A program made the translations under genes and the position numbers. Under the pieces are notes generated by a model. It did not search any database. It saw only the letters and a list, made by a program, of their open reading frames with translations, and had not been told where the DNA came from. 64,000 nt of DNA, from assembly GCA_036396795.1 (NCBI GenBank), contig DASWKF010000084.1:145372-209371 (forward strand), given 5' to 3'. Position 1 is the stretch's first letter, and each line of letters opens with the position of its first letter. This stretch comes from JAHEEM01 sp036396795 (GTDB lineage Bacteria; Pseudomonadota; Gammaproteobacteria; Steroidobacterales; Rariloculaceae). Positions 1-8,198 of the stretch are shown here, in pieces.

Positions 1-1953
1 GCGACGGATCCCGTGCTCATCGGTCAGATCCAGATCGTAAACGTTCCTGACATCGAGGCGGCCAAACGCGCGCTCAAGCTGCAGGTTCAAGACATCGTTA
101 ATCTAGCCAACAGCTTCCACCCGAACATGGTCGCTCGAGGGGGGGGCGCGCGTGACCTGGAGATGTTCGTGCATCCGCTGCCGTCGTCGGGCAAACCGAT
201 GCTGGTCGTGCATCTGCTCGTCGATACCCGCAATGCGATGGGAGCGAACCTGGTCAATGGGATGTGCGAAGGCGTTGCGCCGCTGATCGAGTCGATCACG
301 GGTGGCGAGGTGTTCTTGCGGATCCTGTCGAATCTGACGGACCGGGCGCTCGCGCGCGCCGCTTGCCGGATCCCCGTCGACGCGCTCGCGGGCCGTGGCT
401 ACACCGGAGAGCAGGCACGTGACGGAATTATTCTCGCGGCAGACTTTGCCACCGTCGATCCTTATCGAGCCGCGACGCACAACAAAGGCATCATGAACGG
501 CATCGATGCCGTGGCGATCGCCACCGGCAACGACTGGCGCGCGATCGAAGCAGGTGCCCACGCCTATGCCGCGCGCGGAGGGCGATACACGTCTCTGACG
601 ACGTGGAAGGCGGACGAGCAGGGCAACTTGTGCGGCAGCATAGAGCTGCCGATAAAGGTCGGCATCGTTGGGACGCAACAGGAAACCAATCCTACGGTCG
701 CGTTGAATATGCGGCTTCTGTCCGTGGAATCGGCCACCGAGCTCGCGGAAATCATGGCCGCAGTCGGACTGGCGCAGAACTTCGCGGCCATTCGCGCGCT
801 GGCCACCGAGGGGATTCAGAAAGGCCATATGATGCTTCACGCGCGCAGTGTCGTCACGGCGGCGGGGACGCCGCAGCGGGTATTCGACGAGGTATTGGAT
901 CGTCTCGTGCAAAGCGGCGAAATCAAGGTCTGGAAGGCGCGGGAAATCGTCGCCGAGCTGACCGGGCAGGAGAGCCAGCCGAGCCGCGCATTGCAGGCGC
1001 GCCGCGTCGACGAAGCCAAGATGGGTGTCGGCTACGGCAAGGTCGTGATCCTCGGCGAGCACGCGGTCGTCTACGGCCGACACGCGATCGCCGCGCCTGT
1101 GCCGTTGGTGATCCGTGCCCAGGTCGAGGATTGCGATGAGGGAATCCATCTGATGATTCCCCGCTGGGGGGTCGAGTATGAGCTTGCGCGCAACCCTCAG
1201 GACCGAAGGTCTTTCGAGCGCGCTGCCGGAGCGGTCCTCGACGAGCTCGGCCTGAGCGGCCGCAGCATGCGTATCGAGGTGTTCCCGGACATGCCTAGAG
1301 GCATGGGTCTCGGCGGCTCGGCCGCGATGGCGGTCGCCATCGTCCGAGCTCTGGACAAGCACTTCGAGCTCGGTTTGGACGATTCGGAGGTCAATCGCCT
1401 CGCATTCGAATCGGAGAAGCTTGCGCACGGTCGCCCGAGCGGCATCGACAACACGATCGCCTGCTACGGCAGAGCGCTCGTCTATCGGATGGGTCAACCG
1501 CCTTTGGTCGAGCCCTTGAACATCGAGAAGCCGCTTCCAATCGTCATCGGCATCACCGGATCGGAAGGTCTGACCGCTCGAACGGTGGCGCGCGTCGGTG
1601 ATGCCTGGCGGCAGGATCGCAAGCTCTACGAGCGCATATTCGACCAGATCGACGGGCTCGCCTTGCGGGGCGTGCAAGCGATTCAAGATCAGAATCTGCC
1701 TGCGCTCGGCAAGCTGATGAATATCTGCCACGGCATGCTCAACGCTCTGCAAGTGTCGACACCTCAGCTCGAGCAGCTCGTCGCCATCGCGCGCGCCAAC
1801 GGCGCGCTGGGCGCCAAGTTGACCGGCGGCGGCGGCGGCGGCTCAGTGATCGCACTTTGCGACGGCGACACCAAGCCCGTAGCCAGGGCGATCCGGGAAG
1901 CGGGGTTTCAGGCCATCGAAGTCGAGCTCGGCGGTGCTCTCGATGGGTCGTAG
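1..1953 (+). CDS. Bifunctional HMG-CoA reductase (class II) / mevalonate kinase fusion, 5' truncated by window edge
   Basis: The reading frame is open from base 1, so the N-terminus lies outside the window. The first ~330 residues match class II HMG-CoA reductase, which makes mevalonate from HMG-CoA: the HNKGIMNG block with catalytic Lys and Asn, GNDWRA with the catalytic Asp, and GIQKGHMMLHAR with the catalytic His. By comparison with the Pseudomonas mevalonii enzyme, roughly the first 105 residues, including the catalytic Glu, are missing to the left. From Met at base 1021 the chain continues as a GHMP kinase resembling mevalonate kinase: GEHAVVYG, the ATP loop MGLGGSAA, SGIDNTIACYG and a C-terminal glycine-rich TGGGGGGS. 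The two parts catalyse consecutive steps, so mevalonate may pass directly between them. There is no stop or start signal between the halves. The kinase could in principle act on phosphomevalonate, but the motifs fit mevalonate kinase better. Confidence 0.9.
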   Translation, partial: ATDPVLIGQIQIVNVPDIEAAKRALKLQVQDIVNLANSFHPNMVARGGGARDLEMFVHPLPSSGKPMLVVHLLVDTRNAMGANLVNGMCEGVAPLIESITGGEVFLRILSNLTDRALARAACRIPVDALAGRGYTGEQARDGIILAADFATVDPYRAATHNKGIMNGIDAVAIATGNDWRAIEAGAHAYAARGGRYTSLTTWKADEQGNLCGSIELPIKVGIVGTQQETNPTVALNMRLLSVESATELAEIMAAVGLAQNFAAIRALATEGIQKGHMMLHARSVVTAAGTPQRVFDEVLDRLVQSGEIKVWKAREIVAELTGQESQPSRALQARRVDEAKMGVGYGKVVILGEHAVVYGRHAIAAPVPLVIRAQVEDCDEGIHLMIPRWGVEYELARNPQDRRSFERAAGAVLDELGLSGRSMRIEVFPDMPRGMGLGGSAAMAVAIVRALDKHFELGLDDSEVNRLAFESEKLAHGRPSGIDNTIACYGRALVYRMGQPPLVEPLNIEKPLPIVIGITGSEGLTARTVARVGDAWRQDRKLYERIFDQIDGLALRGVQAIQDQNLPALGKLMNICHGMLNALQVSTPQLEQLVAIARANGALGAKLTGGGGGGSVIALCDGDTKPVARAIREAGFQAIEVELGGALDGS

Positions 1954-2509
1954 AGCAGTCGTCTCCGACTCCGCCGAAGAGCTGATTCTCGTCGACGAGC
2001 AGGATCGCGAAATTGGAGCGAAGAGTAAAGGCGAATGTCACGCGGGCTTGGGAATACTGCATCGGGCATTCTCGATATTCGTCTTCAACAGCCGCAATGA
2101 GCTGTTGCTTCAAAAGCGAAGCTCGGAGAAACCGTTGTGGCCGAACTATTGGTCGAATACATGCTGCTCTCACCCTAGGGTCGGGGAGACGATGGACCAG
2201 GCCGTCAAACGCCGTCTGGCGCAAGAGCTCGGCATCGATTGTCCGCTGACCTATCTGTATAAGTTCAAATACAATGCAAAGTACGGCTCCCTAGGTTCGG
2301 AGCGTGAGTTCTGCTGGGTTTATTACGGACACCACGAAGGGGATCTCGACGTGAACCTCAACGAGGTAGCCGACTGGCGATTCGTCGACGTTGAAAGCCT
2401 CGACGCCGAGCTGGCGGCTTCCGCGGACCGGTTTACGCCGTGGCTGAGGCTCGAATGGGCGGAGCTGAAAGAGGCATACCTGGACGATATTCTCGTCGCG
2501 ATCGATTAG
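1943..2509 (+). CDS. idi: Isopentenyl-diphosphate delta-isomerase, type I
   Basis: Interconverts IPP and DMAPP in the cytoplasm. The 188-residue Nudix-fold protein carries the type I signature: SNTCCSHP with the active-site Cys near residue 75 and the SEREFCWVY segment with the metal-binding/catalytic glutamates near 120-122. The NTCCSHP wording is closer to eukaryote-like type I enzymes than to the Escherichia coli form. ATG at 1943 overlaps the end of the HMGR-kinase fusion (stop at 1951-1953) in another frame, so the two are almost certainly co-transcribed and translationally coupled. An in-frame GTG at 1934 is an alternative start; neither has a clear Shine-Dalgarno. Position next to mevalonate genes supports the role. 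Confidence 0.92.
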   Translation: MGRRAVVSDSAEELILVDEQDREIGAKSKGECHAGLGILHRAFSIFVFNSRNELLLQKRSSEKPLWPNYWSNTCCSHPRVGETMDQAVKRRLAQELGIDCPLTYLYKFKYNAKYGSLGSEREFCWVYYGHHEGDLDVNLNEVADWRFVDVESLDAELAASADRFTPWLRLEWAELKEAYLDDILVAID

Positions 2510-2550
2510 CTCCGCGTCGAGAGATGGAGAGTGGTTGAACTCGGAGTGCC

Positions 2551-4011
2551 ATGCAGATTCGATCGAAGTTCCGGGCTCTCGCACCCGCAAGCCTGCTCGC
2601 GATAGTCGCCGTGCCTGCAGCGGCGCAGGATCTGGCTCAACAGCCCGATCTGACGGCGCACTGGACCGGAATCGTCGCGCTTGTCGTTTTCATCGTCGCC
2701 TATGCGTTGGTGATCGGCGAGGAAACGATACATCTGCGCAAGTCCAAGCCCGTCATGGTTGCCGCTGGTATCGTTTGGATACTTGTCGCGCTCGCCTACG
2801 CGGAGCTCGGCAATGCCGAAGCGGTCGAGGAGCTGGTCCGGCACGGTCTGCTGGAATTCGTCGAGCTGTTTCTATTCTTGCTGGCCGCAATGACCTACAT
2901 CAATACGATGGACGAACGTGGCGTCTTCGACGTGCTGCGCGCCCGTCTGGTCGCGCAGCGGTTCTCGTTGCGGACGTTGTTCTGGGTCACCGGCGCGCTC
3001 GCGTTCATCATGTCACCCGTCGCCGACAATCTGACGACCGCCTTGCTCATGGCGACCGTGGTGATGGCCGTTGGCGGGCAGAATCGCCGCTTCGTGGTCG
3101 TCGGCTGCGTGAACGTCGTCGTGGCTGCCAATGCAGGCGGTGCGTTCAGCCCTTTCGGCGATATTACGACGCTCATGGTGTGGCAGGCAGGGCACGTGCA
3201 GTTTCACGAGTTCTTCGCGCTCGTCGTCCCCTCGGTGGTCAACTGGGTCGTCACGGCCGGCTTGCTGAGCTTCGCCGTGTCAACGGATCAGCCGGGATCC
3301 ATTTCAGAGGAAGCTGAGCTTCGTGAGGGCGCCTGGGTCGTCATCGGCCTGTTCATAGCGACCATTTGCATGGCCGTGCTGGGCCACACAGTGCTCCATT
3401 TGCCTCCGGTGATCGGAATGATGACCGGGCTTGGGCTACTGAAGCTCTTCGGCTACTACCTGCAACGGAGCGGCAGCCGGTTCCATGTAGCGGCGGAACG
3501 GGTCCTCAACGAAGACGCGCTGGCCCTGGATACGAGCCCGAGCAACGCGGTGTCGAGCGGACACGTTCAGTACGATATCTACAAGAACCTGCAGCGGGCC
3601 GAGTGGGACACGCTGCTGTTCTTCTACGGCATCATGCTGTGCGTCGCCGGCCTGGGCGCTTTCGGTTATCTGGCCGTGGGATCCGACGTTCTCTACGGCG
3701 TTCTGGGCGCGACGACGGCCAACGTTCTGGTGGGCTTTGTCTCCGCGGTGTTCGACAACATCCCCGTCATGTTTGCGGTGCTGGAAATGAATCCGTCGAT
3801 GGACCTCGGGCAGTGGCTGCTGATAACGCTGACCGCCGGCGTCGGCGGCTCGATGCTCGCCGTCGGGTCGGCCGCCGGCGTCGCAGTGATGGGGCAGGCG
3901 CGCGGCGTCTACACTTTCCTGGCGCACCTCAAATGGAGCTGGGCGGTGCTGATCGGCTTCGCGGCCAGCATCGCGACACATTTCGCAATCAACGCCTGGG
4001 CATTCGAATAG
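2551..4011 (+). CDS. nhaD: NhaD-type Na+/H+ antiporter
   Basis: A 486-residue polytopic membrane protein of the ion transporter (ArsB/NhaD) superfamily. It has a hydrophobic N-terminal segment (residues 10-27) followed by about a dozen membrane helices. The family-typical SPVADNLTTALLM stretch lies near residue 155, GAFSPFGDITTLMVW near 195, and a second half-repeat with FDNIPVMFAV near 395. NhaD proteins exchange cytoplasmic Na+ (or Li+) for protons and are common in marine and haloalkaliphilic gammaproteobacteria. It starts 41 bases after idi on the same strand and could be in the same transcript, although no functional link to isoprenoid synthesis is evident. It ends 27 bases before the convergent HMG-CoA synthase gene. 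Confidence 0.88.
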   Translation: MQIRSKFRALAPASLLAIVAVPAAAQDLAQQPDLTAHWTGIVALVVFIVAYALVIGEETIHLRKSKPVMVAAGIVWILVALAYAELGNAEAVEELVRHGLLEFVELFLFLLAAMTYINTMDERGVFDVLRARLVAQRFSLRTLFWVTGALAFIMSPVADNLTTALLMATVVMAVGGQNRRFVVVGCVNVVVAANAGGAFSPFGDITTLMVWQAGHVQFHEFFALVVPSVVNWVVTAGLLSFAVSTDQPGSISEEAELREGAWVVIGLFIATICMAVLGHTVLHLPPVIGMMTGLGLLKLFGYYLQRSGSRFHVAAERVLNEDALALDTSPSNAVSSGHVQYDIYKNLQRAEWDTLLFFYGIMLCVAGLGAFGYLAVGSDVLYGVLGATTANVLVGFVSAVFDNIPVMFAVLEMNPSMDLGQWLLITLTAGVGGSMLAVGSAAGVAVMGQARGVYTFLAHLKWSWAVLIGFAASIATHFAINAWAFE

Positions 4012-4038
4012 AAGCGAGCGCCCGCTCGAGCCGCGAGA

Positions 4039-5511
4039 TCAACTGAGGTAGCGGTAGTACTCGACGCCCTCGTCGTTGATGCTGGGATTGACGCCGGAGC
4101 CGACGGAGTCGACCACGAAGCCGTTCGACGGAGCCGTCAGGCCGCTCGCCTGCCCCGTGTCGTGCAGGTTCTCGTACTGTCGCTGTGACAGGGTCTGTTG
4201 CGGCTCCAGCGCGGCGCGAAACGCAATTCGCGACGCGGCGTCCTGCCAGGTCTCGGTAAGATTCATCGGGATGGCCTCGGCGGCATCACCGCTGCCGTAC
4301 CCGACCGCAAGCACTGGCTGTCCCGCGAGGTCTAGACCGCGTTCCGCCGCTTCCTCGAGGCCGGCGGCGATCCAGGCCGGCAGAGCCGCGCAATAGACGT
4401 TGCCGATGTCCTTCATGAGCTCCGCGCCCAGAGACATTTTTTGAGCAACGAGCGTACTGAAGCTCTCGCTGACGCGGAAATCCTTCACGAGCTGGATGCT
4501 CAACGGATAAACGTCCGCGTCGATGTTGCCGTTCTTCACGAGCTCGAGCACGTCCGGGCTCGAATGCATCTCTCGAATCACCGCCCAGTGGTCCAGGCCC
4601 GCGCCGCGGCAATAGCTTTCGAGCTCCTCCTGCCCTGAAACACCGTTTTTCGCCAGTCCGAACAGATAGCTCAGTGCGAACGACGTAAGCGGCATGCGGT
4701 GGTAGGGGCGATGCATGAACACCGCCGCGAGACTGTGGTAGTAGTCGGCCGGTTTGACATTCATACGCCGCAACATGTGCTCCAATGCGTGCAGCGTCTC
4801 ATCCAGGTAGCAAGTTGTCGAATACTTGCCGTTGAAGACGGGAAGGTCCTGAAAATGGCAGTTGAGCTTGCCGCGGATCACATTCCGCATGACAGGCTTG
4901 CGGAAATCCACGGCGCGGTAAGCTGACGTGCTGCCGATCTGATTGAGCTGCACGCTGAGCAGCTTGGGGTCGCGCTCCAGCAGCATGGCGATTGCGCCCG
5001 CGCCTTGCGTCGGCTCACCGGTGCTGCCTCTGGCGTACTCGGCGATGTCGGTACTGACGACGACGGCGCAGCGTGCCTCGGGCTCCACTGCGAGATACCG
5101 CAGGCCTTGCTTGAGTGCATAGATGCCGCCGAGGCACGCGTGCTTGATCTCCGGGACTTCGCAATTGCGGCTGACACCCGAGATGCCCTTGGCGCGCAGT
5201 CCGTCGTCGAGTATGCCCTTGACGATGATGGCGCCGGCGGAATTGTCGGTGCTGGATTCAGTGCCGAGGCCCAGGAAGCCGATGCGGCGAGGGTCGATAT
5301 CGTAGTGCTCGATCAGCCGCATGACGGCATTGGCGGCCATCGTATACACGCTTTGGTCGGGACCCCGCATCCGAAAGCTTCGCCCGATCACCGCGTTGGT
5401 CTTGTCCCATACGGAGCCGGTCCAGCGGCACCAGTCCTCGAGGTCGACTCGGTAGGGGGGGACATACACACCGAATCCGCTGATCCCGACCTTTTCGTGC
5501 ATATCCACCAT
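4039..5511 (-). CDS. Hydroxymethylglutaryl-CoA synthase
   Basis: Condenses acetyl-CoA with acetoacetyl-CoA to HMG-CoA, the substrate of the reductase encoded at the left edge. Motifs include GISGFGVYVPPYRV at the N-terminus, the catalytic Glu in LGLGTESSTDN (about residue 85), the nucleophilic Cys in EIKHACLGGIYAL (about 126), and a His-containing block FMHRPYHRMP (about 270). At 490 residues it is about 100 longer than the well-studied Gram-positive MvaS proteins. ATG at 5511 and ATG at 5502 are both possible starts; the shorter form begins closer to the conserved GISGFG block. It is transcribed alone on the minus strand, convergent with nhaD, from a promoter with a perfect -10 hexamer about 50 bases upstream. 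Confidence 0.9.
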   Translation of the reverse strand: MVDMHEKVGISGFGVYVPPYRVDLEDWCRWTGSVWDKTNAVIGRSFRMRGPDQSVYTMAANAVMRLIEHYDIDPRRIGFLGLGTESSTDNSAGAIIVKGILDDGLRAKGISGVSRNCEVPEIKHACLGGIYALKQGLRYLAVEPEARCAVVVSTDIAEYARGSTGEPTQGAGAIAMLLERDPKLLSVQLNQIGSTSAYRAVDFRKPVMRNVIRGKLNCHFQDLPVFNGKYSTTCYLDETLHALEHMLRRMNVKPADYYHSLAAVFMHRPYHRMPLTSFALSYLFGLAKNGVSGQEELESYCRGAGLDHWAVIREMHSSPDVLELVKNGNIDADVYPLSIQLVKDFRVSESFSTLVAQKMSLGAELMKDIGNVYCAALPAWIAAGLEEAAERGLDLAGQPVLAVGYGSGDAAEAIPMNLTETWQDAASRIAFRAALEPQQTLSQRQYENLHDTGQASGLTAPSNGFVVDSVGSGVNPSINDEGVEYYRYLS

Positions 5512-5557
5512 TCCGTTCAGTTGACGCCCGGGGGCGCCGTCGCCCTAATACCTTCGA

Positions 5558-5563
5558 ATTATA
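5558..5563 (-). promoter_or_regulatory. -10 element for the HMG-CoA synthase gene
   Basis: Read on the minus strand this is a perfect TATAAT, 47 bases upstream of the synthase ATG at 5511. The matching -35 is weak (TAGGTT at an 18-base spacing is the best candidate), so the promoter may need an activator. Its position in the 195-base divergent gap supports use for the minus-strand gene. Confidence 0.4.
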
Positions 5564-5706
5564 TGCCGTTTACCGTCCAATAACCTATCGCAGCCGGAGT
5601 TCCCGTGACCTCGCAAGCCCGTTCCACGGGGAAGCGAGACCCGAGAACGGGTCGTCGAGAGCCTGCGGTAGAATGTCGCAATACCCCGACAACCGTCTAT
5701 CCACGC

Positions 5707-6072
5707 ATGAAGCTCAGAATTCGCGGCAACACGCTCAGGCTCAGGCTATCGCAGGGAGAGCTCGGCACGTTGCTCGAGCGCGGCTTTGTCGAGGAATGCG
5801 TGAGCTTCGCTGCCGAAGCCCGGCTCCGCTATCGCCTCGAGCGGGCCGATATCGGCGCGGCTCAAGTCGAGTATCGCGATCACAGGATCACCGTGCGGCT
5901 GCCGCAACAAGACGTGGCTCGCTGGGCGGAGCCGCAAGAGGTGTCGATTCGCGCCGAGCAGCCCGCCGGTGACGGCAAGCTCGAGCTTCTCGTCGAGAAG
6001 GATTTCCAGTGTTTGAGCCCGCGGGGAGATGAAGACGACGCGGACTCGTTCCCGAATCCCCAAGGCGCATAG
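5707..6072 (+). CDS. DUF7009-like small protein upstream of formate dehydrogenase
   Basis: A 121-residue acidic-tailed protein beginning MKLRIRGNTLRLRLSQGEL. This opening (short basic beta strand followed by a serine-glutamine turn) resembles a family of small proteins annotated as DUF7009, which I recall only as a domain of unknown function. ATG at 5707 is preferred over upstream starts because the conserved block begins there. The gene stops 95 bases before fdsG on the same strand, so it could be the first gene of the formate dehydrogenase operon. There is no cofactor motif, signal peptide or membrane helix. Function is unknown; an accessory role in formate dehydrogenase expression or assembly is only suggested by position. 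Confidence 0.65.
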   Translation: MKLRIRGNTLRLRLSQGELGTLLERGFVEECVSFAAEARLRYRLERADIGAAQVEYRDHRITVRLPQQDVARWAEPQEVSIRAEQPAGDGKLELLVEKDFQCLSPRGDEDDADSFPNPQGA

Positions 6073-6166
6073 AGCCGCAGCGGGCCGCGACGCGCCATTG
6101 TCCGCAGGACCCGGGGGAGAGGGGTTACAATCGGTGAACGTGCACGGGACAGGAGCCAGGTCCGCG

Positions 6167-6637
6167 ATGAGCGAGTCCGCAGAAGAACAGCAGGCCACGG
6201 CGGCTAGAAAGATCGCGAGCGCCCACGTGGGTACGCCCGGCGGCTTGCTGCCGGTTTTGCATGAAATCCAGGACCGGTTCGGATTCATATCCGATTCCGC
6301 CGTAGGTGCCGTGGCCGCCGAGTTGAACGTGTCCCGGGCGGAGGTTCACGGTGTGTTGACCTTCTATCATCTATTCCGGCGCAGCCCTCCCGGCAAGCGG
6401 ACGATCTATCTGTGCCGAGCGGAAGCCTGTCAGGCCATGGGAGCGCGTGAGCTCGAGCGGCACGTCAAGGACAAGCTCGCAATCGATTTTCACGAGACGA
6501 CGCAGGACCGGCGTTTCAGTCTCGAGCCCATTTATTGCCTCGGAAACTGCGCCTGCTCACCCGCGATCATGATCGATAACGCCGTCCACGGCCGCGTGAC
6601 GACGTCGCGCTTCGATGAGCTGCTGAACGATGGCTGA
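6167..6637 (+). CDS. fdsG: NAD-dependent formate dehydrogenase, gamma subunit (NuoE-like 2Fe-2S)
   Basis: This 156-residue thioredoxin-like [2Fe-2S] protein belongs to the NuoE/FdsG/HoxE family. The cluster ligands are visible as C-x4-C in CRAEACQAMG and C-x3-C in CLGNCACSP. In soluble FdsGBAD complexes this subunit sits beside the FMN subunit and relays electrons from the molybdenum centre toward NAD+. ATG at 6167 is chosen because AGGAG lies about 11 bases upstream and the family similarity starts at the alpha-helical domain just after it. The end overlaps the start of fdsB by 8 bases, indicating translational coupling in the order fdsG-fdsB-fdsA-fdsD. Confidence 0.92.
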   Translation: MSESAEEQQATAARKIASAHVGTPGGLLPVLHEIQDRFGFISDSAVGAVAAELNVSRAEVHGVLTFYHLFRRSPPGKRTIYLCRAEACQAMGARELERHVKDKLAIDFHETTQDRRFSLEPIYCLGNCACSPAIMIDNAVHGRVTTSRFDELLNDG

Positions 6638-8171
6638 CGTCGTCAACATCTACGTGCCCAGCGACACCACCGCGCGATCGGTCGGCGCCGACGCGGTCGC
6701 CGACGCCGTGTCGCGCGCCGCCGCGGAGCGGGGCGTCGCGGCGACGCTCGTGCGCAACGGCTCACGCGGCTTGTATTGGCTGGAGCCCATGCTCGAGGTC
6801 GTTGTCGGCGGAGTGCGACATGCGTACGGCCCGATCACCGTCGGTGACGTCCGCAGCCTTTTCGAGGCGAATTTTCTAACCGGGGGCGCACACGAGAAGG
6901 CGCTCGGACCGACCGAGAAGATCGCTTACCTCGCGCAGCAATCGCGACTCACGTTTGCGCGAGTCGGCATCGCAGACCCGCTATCGCTGGAAGACTATCG
7001 GGCGCAGCGCGGTTATCGGGGGCTCGAAGCCGCGCTCGAGTTGAGCGGCCAGGCCATCGTCGACGCCGTCAAAGAATCGGGACTGCGCGGGCGCGGCGGA
7101 GCCGGCTTCCCTACCGGCATCAAATGGCAAACCGTGCTGGACGCCGCGGGGGGGCAGAAGTACGTCGTATGCAACGCCGACGAAGGCGATTCCGGCACCT
7201 TCGCCGATCGCATGCTCATGGAGAGCGATCCTTTCGTCCTGATAGAAGGCATGACGATCGCCGGGCTCGCGGTCGGCGCCACCCGGGGCTATGTCTATCT
7301 CAGAGCCGAGTACCCGCTGGCCATCGAGACGATGCGCTCGGCGATAGACAGGGCGCAGCGCGCGGGCTTTCTCGGCGACGACGTCCGCGGCAGCGGGCGC
7401 GCGTTTCAGCTGGAGGTGCGCGAAGCCGCAGGCGCGTATATCTGCGGCGAGGAAACCTCGCTGCTCGAAAGCCTCGAGGGCAAACGCGGCATGGTCCGTT
7501 ACCGGCCGCCGCTGCCGGCCGTCAAGGGCCTGTTTGGCGCGCCGACAATTGTAAATAATGTCACCACGCTGGCCTCGGTCCCCGTCATCTTCGAGAAAGG
7601 GCCGGAGTTCTACCGAGACTATGGCAGCGGCCGGTCTCGGGGTACGCTCACGGTCCAGTTGGCGGGTAATATCAAGCGAGGCGGGCTCGTCGAAGTCGGC
7701 TTCGGTCTCAGCTTGAGGCGGCTGCTCGAGGACTTCGGCGGCGGGACCTTCAGCGGCCGGCCGATCCGGGCGGTGCAGGCCGGCGGCCCCCTGGGGGCGT
7801 ATGTCCATCCGTCGCAGTTCGACACCGCCCTGGACTACGAGGCCTTTGCCGCCATCGGGGCCATGATCGGGCACGGCGGCCTCGTGGTTTTCGACGATAC
7901 GGTGGACATGGCCCAGCAGGCGAGGTTTGCAATGGAGTTCTGCGCGATCGAGTCCTGCGGAAAATGCACGCCCTGCCGCATCGGCGCCGTGCGCGGCGTC
8001 GAGGTTATCGATAAGATATTGAATGGCATGGACGAGAAAGCGAACTTGGAACTTCTCGAGGACTTGTGTGGAACCATGGTCGACGGCTCCCTGTGCGCGT
8101 TGGGCGGAATGGCGCCGTTTCCGGTTCTGAGCGTGCTCAACCACTTCCCGGAAGATCTCAGGGCTCGTTAG
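6630..8171 (+). CDS. fdsB: NAD-dependent formate dehydrogenase, beta subunit (NuoF-like, FMN/NAD site)
   Basis: A 513-residue diaphorase subunit that reduces NAD+ with electrons from formate. The first ~120 residues form a degenerate thioredoxin-like domain without cluster cysteines. The rest is NuoF-like: GLRGRGGAGFPTGIKW (FMN/NADH loop, about residue 155), CNADEGDSGTF, an ICGEETSL segment, and the 4Fe-4S motif ESCGKCTPCRIG near the C-terminus (about 452). It is the second gene of fdsGBAD, overlapping fdsG and ending 27 bases before fdsA. All expected motifs are intact and length is normal for the family. Confidence 0.93.
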   Translation: MADVVNIYVPSDTTARSVGADAVADAVSRAAAERGVAATLVRNGSRGLYWLEPMLEVVVGGVRHAYGPITVGDVRSLFEANFLTGGAHEKALGPTEKIAYLAQQSRLTFARVGIADPLSLEDYRAQRGYRGLEAALELSGQAIVDAVKESGLRGRGGAGFPTGIKWQTVLDAAGGQKYVVCNADEGDSGTFADRMLMESDPFVLIEGMTIAGLAVGATRGYVYLRAEYPLAIETMRSAIDRAQRAGFLGDDVRGSGRAFQLEVREAAGAYICGEETSLLESLEGKRGMVRYRPPLPAVKGLFGAPTIVNNVTTLASVPVIFEKGPEFYRDYGSGRSRGTLTVQLAGNIKRGGLVEVGFGLSLRRLLEDFGGGTFSGRPIRAVQAGGPLGAYVHPSQFDTALDYEAFAAIGAMIGHGGLVVFDDTVDMAQQARFAMEFCAIESCGKCTPCRIGAVRGVEVIDKILNGMDEKANLELLEDLCGTMVDGSLCALGGMAPFPVLSVLNHFPEDLRAR

Positions 8172-8198
8172 GCCTTGAAAGCCAAACGGAGTAACACA

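Noticed and set aside
103..1752. Long open frame on the minus strand opposite the HMGR-kinase gene
   Set aside because: It is antisense to a clearly recognised gene, its translation is arginine- and aspartate-rich with no family resemblance, and it shares the coding bias of the plus strand.
1830..1850. Repeated GGC codons in the kinase as a possible sequencing slip
   Set aside because: The glycine run matches the expected GHMP glycine-rich loop and the frame continues normally to a plausible stop.
4015..4028. Hairpin CGAGC/GCTCG between convergent nhaD and HMG-CoA synthase genes
   Set aside because: The stem is only five base pairs and no T-run follows on either strand.
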